DNA of 7,887 nucleotides from an uncultured Spirochaetaceae bacterium (GTDB lineage Bacteria; Spirochaetota; Spirochaetia; SZUA-6; Bin103), in the NCBI GenBank assembly GCA_913043885.1, contig CAJWOB010000106.1, forward strand, positions 1 through 7,887. The letters are read 5' to 3'. The stretch's first letter is position 1, and each line of letters opens with the position of its first letter. Shown here in pieces: positions 1 through 6,431 of this stretch. The notes beneath the pieces are model-generated. The model made no database searches and was not told the origin of the DNA. It saw only the letters and a list, made by a program, of their open reading frames with translations. Made by a program: the position numbers and the translations under genes.

Positions 1-91
1 GTGTGTCGTTGGGGTTGCGCGGCTTGTCCCAGCGCATGAACGAGCGGCGGAAGTCGACCGCGTGCTCCACCCGCTCGTTCGCCCCGCTCAC
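1..91 (-). CDS. Unrecognised protein, N-terminal 30 codons only (runs off the left edge)
   Basis: Reading leftward from a GTG at 91-89, an open frame of 30 codons continues past the window edge. The peptide begins MSGANERVEHAVDFRRSF and continues MRWDKPRNPNDT. The GTG overlaps the TGA stop of the UxuA-like gene (shared bases 88-91, GTGA), and a GAGG lies at 105-102 with a 10-base spacing, so translational coupling is likely. An ATG at codon 19 is a possible alternative start but lacks the overlap geometry. The codon third positions are mostly G/C, as in the neighbours. I do not recognise the family from 30 residues. As the last visible member of the minus-strand unit it may serve the same sugar-acid pathway, which is inference from position only. 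Confidence 0.55.
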   Translation of the reverse strand, partial: MSGANERVEHAVDFRRSFMRWDKPRNPNDT

Positions 92-1074
92 CGGTGCATC
101 GCCTCGTTTTCGACCGCTTGGATGAGCGCGATGATGTAGCCGTACTCGAAGGCGAAGGCCTGCTTTACCCGGTTCGAGACGCCCTCCGGCGCTACGTCGT
201 CGGGGTGCTCGGGTGCGTGGTCGGGCATCAGCATGTATTCGTAACCGGCGGCGTGCAGCACCCTCGCCAGCTCATACATGTTCACGTCGCCCTCGTCCGG
301 CCACGTCTCGGCAAAGTCGTGAAGTCCCCCGCGGATGTTGCGGAAGTGCACGTTGAAGAGCTTCTTGTGCTCGGCGAAGTACCTCACGATCGGCGGAAGC
401 TCGGTCGCCGGATCCTCCAGCCCCTCGGCTGCTACGCCGCAGCAGAAGTTGAAGCCGTGGTAGGGACTGTCCACCAGCTTGCTGAACCGCTGTAGCCCTT
501 CGAACACCGGCCAATCCCATCGCTCCACGCCGTTGAGGACGGGAGCGGGAGGATCGTTGAGGTGGCAGGCCATCTGGATCCTGTGCTCCTCCGCCACGGG
601 GATGACCCGCTCCAGGAAGTACGCGGCGCGCTCGAACGCCTGCTCGCGAGTTACCTCTCCTGCCGCGTACCGCTTGTCGTTGTCGTAGTCGGCCAGAACG
701 AAGGAGCTGTAGGTCGACCCGCCGCGCCCGGGCCGACGCGCCGTGCGCGGCACCAACCCACCGACGTCATCTGCCTTGAGAATGCAGAAGTTGTAGTTGA
801 GCCCCCGAAGCCCGGCCTGGGCGGCGTTACCGATCCACTCGCAGACGCGATCTATGGCCCGATCTCGCTCCGCTGTGGCCAGACCGATGCTCTCCTGGAA
901 CGGGATGTGGACCATTTCCAGCTCCACCCCGTACTCGGCGGCCTGTTCGCGGTGCCGTGTGAGGCTGGCGACGTCGTATCCGTCGACCGTCGCATCGAAA
1001 TGGACCACGCCGTGGCGGACGAGGAACTCCATCTCCATCTTGGAGGTGCCGAAATACTGGGTGCCTACGTACAT
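88..1074 (-). CDS. UxuA-like mannonate dehydratase family protein
   Basis: This 328-residue protein resembles the UxuA family of TIM-barrel, Mn-dependent sugar-acid dehydratases, which convert D-mannonate to 2-keto-3-deoxygluconate. The family's metal-binding positions can be followed: His171 in CHLNDPP (usually HPDDPP), Cys211/Cys212 in FCCGVA, His243 in NVHFRN, and Asp285-His286 in MPDHAP. A family-like RTARRPGRGG segment (110-119) and an FAETWPDEGDVNM segment (254-266) are also present. It is shorter than E. coli UxuA (about 394 residues), and the late PGY...GR motif seems replaced by PEGVSNR, so the substrate may differ from mannonate. The start is supported by a CGAGG at 1085-1081 with 6-base spacing. 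It lies 18 bases behind the mandelate-racemase-type gene and overlaps the next gene by four bases, so co-transcription is likely. I am confident of the family and less so of the reaction. It is probably cytoplasmic, with no signal peptide. Confidence 0.82.
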   Translation of the reverse strand: MYVGTQYFGTSKMEMEFLVRHGVVHFDATVDGYDVASLTRHREQAAEYGVELEMVHIPFQESIGLATAERDRAIDRVCEWIGNAAQAGLRGLNYNFCILKADDVGGLVPRTARRPGRGGSTYSSFVLADYDNDKRYAAGEVTREQAFERAAYFLERVIPVAEEHRIQMACHLNDPPAPVLNGVERWDWPVFEGLQRFSKLVDSPYHGFNFCCGVAAEGLEDPATELPPIVRYFAEHKKLFNVHFRNIRGGLHDFAETWPDEGDVNMYELARVLHAAGYEYMLMPDHAPEHPDDVAPEGVSNRVKQAFAFEYGYIIALIQAVENEAMHR

Positions 1075-1092
1075 GACCTACCTCGATCTCCC

Positions 1093-2253
1093 TTACGCCG
1101 TCACGATCGCGGGTTCTCCGACCGCGAATCTCTCTACGGTCGACTCATCCACCTCGATCCCAAGTCCAGACTGGGTGGGGACGGGTACTCGCGATTCTGA
1201 TTGAGCGAACGGCTGAGTTAGCTTCTCGCGGATCGGATGCGGCGTCTGGTCGAACTCGAGGACCGACTCGTTCTGGTAGGGAAGGTCAGTCTGACCTATC
1301 TGGTTGATCGGCTGAACCGCCATGGCGTGCAGCGCTGCCGCGAGGCTGATGCCGGTTCCCCAGTAGTGGGGGTTGATCTTCACTCCATGGGCCTGCGCCA
1401 TTACGCCAACTCGATGCATTTCCGCTATCCCGCCGACGCTGCAGACGTCGGGCTGGATGATGTCGAACACGCGGGTGGCGAGGCGAGGTGCGAATTCCCA
1501 TCGGGTCGCCAGACTCTCACCACCCGCTATCGGTATTGGCGACCGCTCCTGCACCATCTTGTTGGCCGCGTCGTCGCGACTTGCGCACGGCTCTTCGAAC
1601 CAGCTCAGGTCCTGGTCGGCGACCATATGCGCGAAGCTGAGCGCCGTCGCTGCGTCGTAGGACTCGTTTGCGTCGAACATCAGGCGAATGTCGGGACCGA
1701 TCGCTTCGCGGGTTGCCCGAATGCGAGCAGCGTCGTCGCGGAGCGGCAGCGCCCCCACCTTCATCTTCATCCCGGTGAAGCCCTGCTCAGCGTATCCGGT
1801 TGCCTCCTCGAGATGGGGCGCCAGGGCGTAGTCGTCGACGTAATACAGACCGGTGGCGTACACGGGCACGCTGTCGCGCAGCCTGCCTCCCAGAACCTCG
1901 GACACCGGCCTGCCAGCCGACTTGCCGGCGATGTCGTGCAACGCCGTGTCGATGGCACTCATCGCCAGCGCAGGTGCGGAGGCGAACACGTGCGACTGAT
2001 ACGTCGCTCGCTGCAGCTTGTGCCAGATCTTGCTGATGCCGGCGGCGTCTTCTCCAATCGCCATCTTTGCGACGGCGGCAATCCCGGGCACGGAGTCACC
2101 CGACCCGTACGTTTCGCCCCACCCGACAACGCCGTTATCGGTGGTCACCTTCATCACGATGATGCTTCTGGCGCCGATCCACTGCTGAGACCAACCGAAC
2201 GGTCTGTCCAGGCTCGCCTGTAGGTAGCGTATTTCTATCCGATCGATCTTCAT
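1093..2253 (-). CDS. Mandelate racemase/muconate lactonizing enzyme family protein (enolase superfamily, probable sugar-acid dehydratase)
   Basis: This is a 386-residue, full-length enolase-superfamily protein. An N-terminal capping domain (about 1-125) is followed by a modified TIM barrel. The mandelate-racemase-subgroup active site is complete: the KxK pair Lys163/Lys165 in GMKMKVG; metal ligands Asp194 (DANE), Glu220 (WFEEP) and Glu246 (GGES); and the Asp269-His296 dyad (QPDV and NPHYWGTG). These sit one residue before the corresponding residues of Pseudomonas putida mandelate racemase (K164, K166, D195, E221, E247, D270, H297, as I recall them). The enzyme should abstract a proton alpha to a carboxylate held by Mg2+. 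In a carbohydrate locus, dehydration of an aldonate or uronate-derived acid is more likely than mandelate racemisation, but the substrate cannot be read from the motifs. The start at MKIDRIEIRY is typical of the family, although the ribosome-binding site is weak. It begins 34 bases after the small membrane protein. Confidence 0.9.
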   Translation of the reverse strand: MKIDRIEIRYLQASLDRPFGWSQQWIGARSIIVMKVTTDNGVVGWGETYGSGDSVPGIAAVAKMAIGEDAAGISKIWHKLQRATYQSHVFASAPALAMSAIDTALHDIAGKSAGRPVSEVLGGRLRDSVPVYATGLYYVDDYALAPHLEEATGYAEQGFTGMKMKVGALPLRDDAARIRATREAIGPDIRLMFDANESYDAATALSFAHMVADQDLSWFEEPCASRDDAANKMVQERSPIPIAGGESLATRWEFAPRLATRVFDIIQPDVCSVGGIAEMHRVGVMAQAHGVKINPHYWGTGISLAAALHAMAVQPINQIGQTDLPYQNESVLEFDQTPHPIREKLTQPFAQSESRVPVPTQSGLGIEVDESTVERFAVGEPAIVTA

Positions 2254-2275
2254 GGCCCGGAGACCGTGATGATAG

Positions 2276-2287
2276 CAGTGACAGTGA
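2276..2287. repeat. Two tandem copies of CAGTGA in the short gap between two minus-strand genes
   Basis: The plus strand reads CAGTGA twice in a row directly beside the stop codon of the membrane-protein gene. It lies inside the 34-base gap before the mandelate-racemase-type start. Two six-base copies can arise by chance, and no function is implied. Confidence 0.3.
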
Positions 2288-2662
2288 CTAGCGGAAGGGC
2301 AGCAGGTCCAGCGCGCCGAGCACCACGAACACCGCGATCAGCAGGTCTGCGACCAACGCGGTGCTGGCACGCGGCCAGCTCCGCCAACATCCCACCACGG
2401 ACGCCACCAGTCCGGCGCCGGCAACCACGGACCACAGCTGCAGCCGCACCAGAGCCATTGCAGCCGCCACGAACATCAGAACGGCTGCAGCCAGCATAAG
2501 CTGCGCGACTAGCCGATCTTCGCCCACCTCGGTGTCGTGACGGCGCTCGCTATGGCCGACTCGCTGCCTGCGCCGCGCCATCCGCGCCCGCCACAGCAGA
2601 TGCATGAAGCCGTGTACCGCCAACAAGAGCGCGGCAGCGGCTGCCGGTGAGTATCGCTCCAT
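2288..2662 (-). CDS. Small four-helix integral membrane protein
   Basis: This 124-residue protein has four hydrophobic segments at about 7-24, 51-72, 76-93 and 101-121. A strongly basic and polar loop (25-50) separates the first two. The first helix carries HGFMHLLW, like the GxxHLxG signature of small bacterial four-helix membrane proteins of unknown function. The third and fourth helices (LWSVVAGAGLVASVVG and ALVADLLIAVFVVLGA) have the spacing and composition I associate with that group, but this resemblance is from memory. A GAGG at 2676-2673, ten bases upstream of the ATG, supports the start. It heads the minus-strand unit, with the mandelate-racemase-type gene beginning 34 bases downstream. 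No transporter signature is visible, so a role in uptake would be speculation. The overlapping longer minus-strand frames look like shadows because they lack the hydrophobic periodicity. Confidence 0.7.
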   Translation of the reverse strand: MERYSPAAAAALLLAVHGFMHLLWRARMARRRQRVGHSERRHDTEVGEDRLVAQLMLAAAVLMFVAAAMALVRLQLWSVVAGAGLVASVVGCWRSWPRASTALVADLLIAVFVVLGALDLLPFR

Positions 2663-2820
2663 CGCTCCATAACCTCATTTGAAACGTCTTCCCCGCCTCG
2701 ACGCCGGCACATCGGGGTTTGCCCCGCAGAGCGCGGCCTTCCTGGAGACCGGCCGTACCGCTGGGCAACTGCCCGGGCGTGATCCACACTGAACGCGCCT
2801 CGAAGGAGGCCGCCGCTACC
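2663..2820. promoter_or_regulatory. Divergent intergenic region, expected to carry promoters for both transcription units
   Basis: These 158 bases separate the divergent starts of the membrane protein (minus) and the lyase-like protein (plus), so at least one promoter per direction is expected here. I could not identify convincing -35/-10 pairs. A TTGAAA at 2679-2684 has no matching -10 at normal spacing on the plus strand. Two modest inverted repeats are present: CGGGG-TTTG-CCCCG at 2713-2726, and CGGCC/GGCCG arms at 2734-2738 and 2751-2755. Such arms are frequent by chance in DNA this rich in G and C. No operator is claimed. Confidence 0.4.
2803..2809 (+). promoter_or_regulatory. Strong ribosome binding site (AAGGAGG) that fixes the lyase start
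   Basis: AAGGAGG is a near-perfect anti-Shine-Dalgarno match, and 11 bases separate it from the ATG at 2821. It argues for that ATG over the in-frame TTG at 2719, which would add 34 residues of basic, low-complexity sequence. Confidence 0.8.
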
Positions 2821-5800
2821 ATGGAAGACACACCCCTCATCGACGTCGCAGAGAGCGACCGGATAACCGAGCTCCTGAACGCTCCGGACACCTTCACCTT
2901 CGAGGCGTTCGCGGCCGAGACCCTCGATGGCCTGGTCCCCGACATCGGGCTCACTGGCAAGTATCCGCATCGCAGCGTCTATCGCCCGCCCAGCCTCACC
3001 AACGCCGGCGTCCCTGCCTCACTGAGCCACCGCTTCTGGGGCACCTCGGACGGCCGCGCCAGCCACACCGGGCGACGCTGGATCGGCGTCCTGATGTACG
3101 ACGAGCACGGCCGTGACTGCTCACTGGAAGTGAGGCTCGGGGCAGACCACATCGGCCGCATCGTCCCGCAACGTCATGACAACCGACGGCACCTCTACGT
3201 CCTCGACCGACCGGCAGACTTCATGGGGGGGATGGAGGTGTTCAAACTCCTCGGCACCGGCGATGCCAGCTACCGGCTGGAAACCATTGCCTTATTCGCC
3301 GCCCGTCCCGAGCCGACCCGCTACGCACCGCAGGTCACGCGCACAACGGCTCGGCTGCGCCGCCGGCAGAGCGGCAAGGTGGAGGTCGTGGTCGATTTCA
3401 TCACCCAGCCTGCCACCCGATGCAGCGTCGAGCTCGTCCGGGTAGCGGACGGCACTAGCGTCGGCCGCGCGGCGGATGAGGAATACCACTCACTACACAC
3501 CCACACCCTACACACGACGCGCGACGAGGCTGCCACCGACCACATCGTCCGCATCGTCGCTGCGGAGCTCGGCGGCGAAGGTGCAGAGGTGGAGGTGCCG
3601 GTCACCGGCCAGTCACAGGGCGCCGGCTCCGGCTCCGTCGTCACTGTCCCAGTGGAGGTGAGCAACCTATCCTCCCGATCGCTCTCTACGGTACCGGCTA
3701 CCTTCGGCGTGCCGGTGCCGCGTGGATCGGTGGTTGGACCGACCACCGGCACCTGGCAGATCGAAGACGCGTCGGTGACCGTTCAGTGCCGTCCCCATGG
3801 CTTCTGGCCGGATGGATCGGCGAACTGGGTGCTGGTCGATGGCCCACTGCCGCAGCCGCTGGAGGCGGCATCAGCCGGGGCGCAGCCGCGCGCGGGAACC
3901 GTCACGCTGATGCCCGCCGGCGCCGCGAAAGACGCAGCGACGGCCGACGCCGCGGACGCCGACGCAGTCACCTCCCAGCAGGACGACGGCGCCGTCTCGC
4001 TGGCCAACGGTCGCTTCCGTCTGAGCGTCCGCGCCGGGGCCACCGACCCGCTACCGACAGTGGAGGTCCGCGCGGACGACGGCGCCTGGCGTGCCGCCCA
4101 TCGAGCGAGCAGCGCCAGGGTCACGCTCGGGACCGGCCTCGAGCTGAGCCAAGGCCCGGTGGAGGACGTCCTCCTCGAGGAGTCGGGCCCGCGGCGGGCT
4201 GTAGTGCGCTACCGCTTCGGCCACGTCGATGCGGCGGGTGTGGCACATCTACGCAGCACCGTACGGGTCCACATCTACGGCGGCCTCTCCGCGCTCCGCA
4301 TCGTGCACCGGCTGGAAGTCGTCTCTCCCCATCTGCCACCGACGGCAGGTGGCACCGGCGCGGACATCCCCGCCGACGCGCGCACGGTGCGCGAGGCGGT
4401 CGCCGGAGAAGATGGCGAACGGGCGACGCTGCTGACTCTACGCTCTGCGGAGTTGTGCCTCGACCGTGGCCCGCACACCGAGGCCAGTTGGTCGGCTGGC
4501 TCACAGCCGGTCTCGCCGTCCTCCGGCCTGCGCCTCGTCCACGAGCACGATCAGGGACACCGCGTCGAGACAGACACCGTGGAGTTGGCAGACGGCAGGA
4601 TCCCCGGGCGCGTCAGCGTCACCGACGCCGACGGCAGCTGCATCAACCTAGGGCTGCGGGACTTCTGGCAGACCTACCCACGCGGCATCCGGGTCGCCGA
4701 GGACTCGATCGAGATCGAGATCCTCCCCGCGTTGTCGGGGGACGAGCGCCCTGGCGACGAGGAGGCGTGGCAGAGCATCTACTTCTGGCTCGACGCGGAC
4801 CGCTACCTGCTGAAGGCCGGACTGGCGCTCACCAGCGAGCTGCTGCTGACCTACGGCGAGCGGGACGAGCAACTGTTTGACTGGTTCGCGGATCCGCCGG
4901 CGGTCCGGCCGACGCTGAGCTGGCTGAACGAGTCCGGCGTGATGATCCCGCTTGCGCCCAAGAACACCGGACTGGCCGAGAACTACGAACGGGAAATGGA
5001 AGGCGGCTACGATCAGTGGATCGAGGACCGAGAGATCTGGCGGAGCTACGGCCTCATCAACTACGGCGACTGGTATGGAGAGAGCGGCTATTCCTGGGGT
5101 AACAACGAGTACGATCCCGCGTTCGCCCACTACTGCGAGTTCCTCCGCGGCGGCGATCCGCGCTGGTTCCGCATTGCAGGGGAAGCCGCGCGCCATCTGG
5201 GCGACGTCGACACCATCAACTTCTCTACCGATGCCCTGCAGATCGGCGGGCAGTACATGCACATCGCCGGACACGCCGGCGGCTACCTTCCTCCCTATTT
5301 CCGCAGCAAGATGCGGGGGTCGATCACCATTCCCTCCCACACCTGGGTGGAGGGCATGGCCTTCCACTACCTGCTGACCGGCGATGAGAATCAACGCGAG
5401 AGCCTCGACCGAACGGCGCAGTGGCTACTGAGGAGCGGCCTGTCCGACTTCGCTGGGGGTATCGACTACTACGACTTCAGCAACTGTCGCGAATGTGGCT
5501 GGCACCTTACCCACCTCACTGCGCTTGCCCGCATGAGCGAGTTGCCGCGCTCTCTCAACGCCGCCGCGCTCATCGTGGACCACGTTCTGGAGCGGCAGGA
5601 GCCTGGCGGCGGCTGGGAGCGGCTGCTGTCCGAGAGTCACTGCGGCTGCCCGCCACCTCGCGAGCGGGGCGAGGCCGGATTCATGGTGGGGGTGCTGCTG
5701 TCCGGGCTGCGGCGCTACCACGAGCTAACCGGAGACGAACGGGTGGTCGCCGCAATCGTCGGCGGCGCCCGCTGGCTGGTGGCCCGCACCTACGACCGCG

Positions 5801-6075
5801 CCAGCGGCCATTTCCGCTACACCCCATGCCTCATCCGCGGCGGCGGGCCGAGCCCTGGCCAGACGAAGCAGGTTATCGAGGGGCTCGCCTACGCCTTCGC
5901 GCTGTCTGGCGATGCCGAGCTCGGGGAAGTGCTGGAACGCGGGCTCGGAGATGTGGGCGGTCTGCCGAGCGCGTCCAAGGAGGCCCCCAGCAGCGGTTTT
6001 GGCAAGGCCTGGACGAGTGAGGCGCGCTACGTGCCGACGCTGCTCGCCTACGTGGCGCGCGCCCGCGACCGGTAA
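2821..6075 (+). CDS. PcRGLX/YetA-like protein (exo-rhamnogalacturonan lyase-like) with extra N-terminal domains
   Basis: This is a 1084-residue multidomain protein; the start is set by AAGGAGG 11 bases upstream. Residues 1 to about 165 look like a beta-rich module (FWGTSDGRASHTGRRW at 71-86). Residues 166-275 look like an Ig/FN3-type or linker module. From about 276 the protein resembles the PcRGLX/YetA group (polysaccharide lyase family 26 relatives): TFGVPVPRG (294-302) and FWPDGSANW (328-336) in the first domain. The middle sandwich has LRDFWQTYPRG (612-622) and the LLKAGLALTSELLLTYG strand (663-679). The C-terminal alpha/alpha toroid starts near 700, with INYGDWYGE (746-754), WGNNEYD (759-765), ARHLGDVD (790-797), HIAGHAGG (814-821) and SHTWVEG (839-845). 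PcRGLX releases unsaturated galacturonosyl-rhamnose units; whether this protein shares that substrate is inference. No signal peptide or membrane segment is seen, so a cytoplasmic role on imported oligosaccharides is likely, as for YetA. It opens the plus-strand unit. Confidence 0.75.
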   Translation: MEDTPLIDVAESDRITELLNAPDTFTFEAFAAETLDGLVPDIGLTGKYPHRSVYRPPSLTNAGVPASLSHRFWGTSDGRASHTGRRWIGVLMYDEHGRDCSLEVRLGADHIGRIVPQRHDNRRHLYVLDRPADFMGGMEVFKLLGTGDASYRLETIALFAARPEPTRYAPQVTRTTARLRRRQSGKVEVVVDFITQPATRCSVELVRVADGTSVGRAADEEYHSLHTHTLHTTRDEAATDHIVRIVAAELGGEGAEVEVPVTGQSQGAGSGSVVTVPVEVSNLSSRSLSTVPATFGVPVPRGSVVGPTTGTWQIEDASVTVQCRPHGFWPDGSANWVLVDGPLPQPLEAASAGAQPRAGTVTLMPAGAAKDAATADAADADAVTSQQDDGAVSLANGRFRLSVRAGATDPLPTVEVRADDGAWRAAHRASSARVTLGTGLELSQGPVEDVLLEESGPRRAVVRYRFGHVDAAGVAHLRSTVRVHIYGGLSALRIVHRLEVVSPHLPPTAGGTGADIPADARTVREAVAGEDGERATLLTLRSAELCLDRGPHTEASWSAGSQPVSPSSGLRLVHEHDQGHRVETDTVELADGRIPGRVSVTDADGSCINLGLRDFWQTYPRGIRVAEDSIEIEILPALSGDERPGDEEAWQSIYFWLDADRYLLKAGLALTSELLLTYGERDEQLFDWFADPPAVRPTLSWLNESGVMIPLAPKNTGLAENYEREMEGGYDQWIEDREIWRSYGLINYGDWYGESGYSWGNNEYDPAFAHYCEFLRGGDPRWFRIAGEAARHLGDVDTINFSTDALQIGGQYMHIAGHAGGYLPPYFRSKMRGSITIPSHTWVEGMAFHYLLTGDENQRESLDRTAQWLLRSGLSDFAGGIDYYDFSNCRECGWHLTHLTALARMSELPRSLNAAALIVDHVLERQEPGGGWERLLSESHCGCPPPRERGEAGFMVGVLLSGLRRYHELTGDERVVAAIVGGARWLVARTYDRASGHFRYTPCLIRGGGPSPGQTKQVIEGLAYAFALSGDAELGEVLERGLGDVGGLPSASKEAPSSGFGKAWTSEARYVPTLLAYVARARDR

Positions 6076-6083
6076 CGATCGGC

Positions 6084-6431
6084 GTGGTCGAGCGGCGCTC
6101 CCGTGTCGACGAGTTGCGTCGCGCCGCTGCCGAGTCGGCCGCTACTGGCCGGAAGAGGCGCTGTGGCCCGAGTCGATCGCCTATCGGGCCAAGCTGGCAG
6201 CGACGCTCTGCATCGCCGGCCACCTCCTCCGCCGGCCGCACTACCTACCGGTCGCCGAGGAGATGCTGCAGAGGATCCTCGGGGAGCGGGTGGACGGAGT
6301 GCTGTGGCCGGTCGGCCGCTGGTGCGAATTCCCTGTGTACCAGGGCATGCACTCGCAGCGCCCCAAGCGCATACCGGGCGATGACGCGAACGAGTTTGAC
6401 CGCGCTGCGGCGGCAGGCGGAGAATGGATAA
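6084..6431 (+). pseudogene. Frame-disrupted small coding region, family not recognised
   Basis: A GTG at 6084, nine bases after the lyase stop, opens a frame reading VVERRSRVDELRRAAAES with good G/C third positions. Near 6140 the coding signal moves to another frame, which reads RYWPEEALWPESIAYRAKL, then helical, tryptophan-rich sequence including GVLWPVGRWCEF, up to about 6400. That frame has no stop until 6764, deep inside the next gene. The original frame instead ends in LRRQAENG and a TAA at 6429-6431, directly before the next ATG. One missing base near 6140 (for example one C of a run, giving AAAESARYWPEE) and one extra base near 6402 (giving EFDRLRRQAENG) would restore a single protein of about 115 residues. 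This could be a decayed gene or two sequence errors. The YRAKLAATLCIAGHLLRRPHY stretch suggests alpha-helical hairpins like those of alpha/alpha-toroid enzymes, but this is not a firm match. Confidence 0.5.
6419..6422 (+). promoter_or_regulatory. Ribosome binding site (GGAG) of the MDR oxidoreductase
   Basis: GGAG lies nine bases before the ATG at 6432, inside the end of the preceding broken coding region, whose TAA directly abuts that ATG. It supports this start over the out-of-frame ATG at 6424. Confidence 0.6.

Noticed and set aside
1237..2223. Long plus-strand open frame of 328 codons
   Set aside because: It is antisense to the mandelate-racemase-type gene, whose complete active site proves the minus frame. 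The plus product is rich in Arg/His/Val with no family features.
2713..2726. Short hairpin CGGGG-TTTG-CCCCG as a terminator or operator
   Set aside because: It has only a five-base stem, lacks a T-run, and lies between divergent starts where no terminator is expected.
2719..2820. In-frame TTG start that would add 34 residues to the lyase
   Set aside because: The ATG at 2821 has an AAGGAGG at good spacing. The extension is basic, low in complexity and not a signal peptide.
2509..2970. Minus-strand frames of 153 and 136 codons crossing the divergent junction
   Set aside because: They overlap the strong start of the lyase and the hydrophobic membrane-protein frame, and their products show no family pattern.
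3786..4880. 364-codon plus-strand frame inside the lyase
   Set aside because: It is out of frame with the lyase and dominated by Arg, Gly, Pro and Ala, as expected for a shifted reading of GC-rich DNA.
4648..5394. 248-codon minus-strand frame
   Set aside because: It is antisense to the conserved toroid domain of the lyase. The Val/Leu-rich composition mirrors the G/C third positions of the real gene.
6128..6145. Programmed -1 ribosomal frameshift at the frame change near 6140
   Set aside because: No X-XXY-YYZ slippery heptamer or clear downstream stimulator is visible. A lost base in the C-run is simpler.
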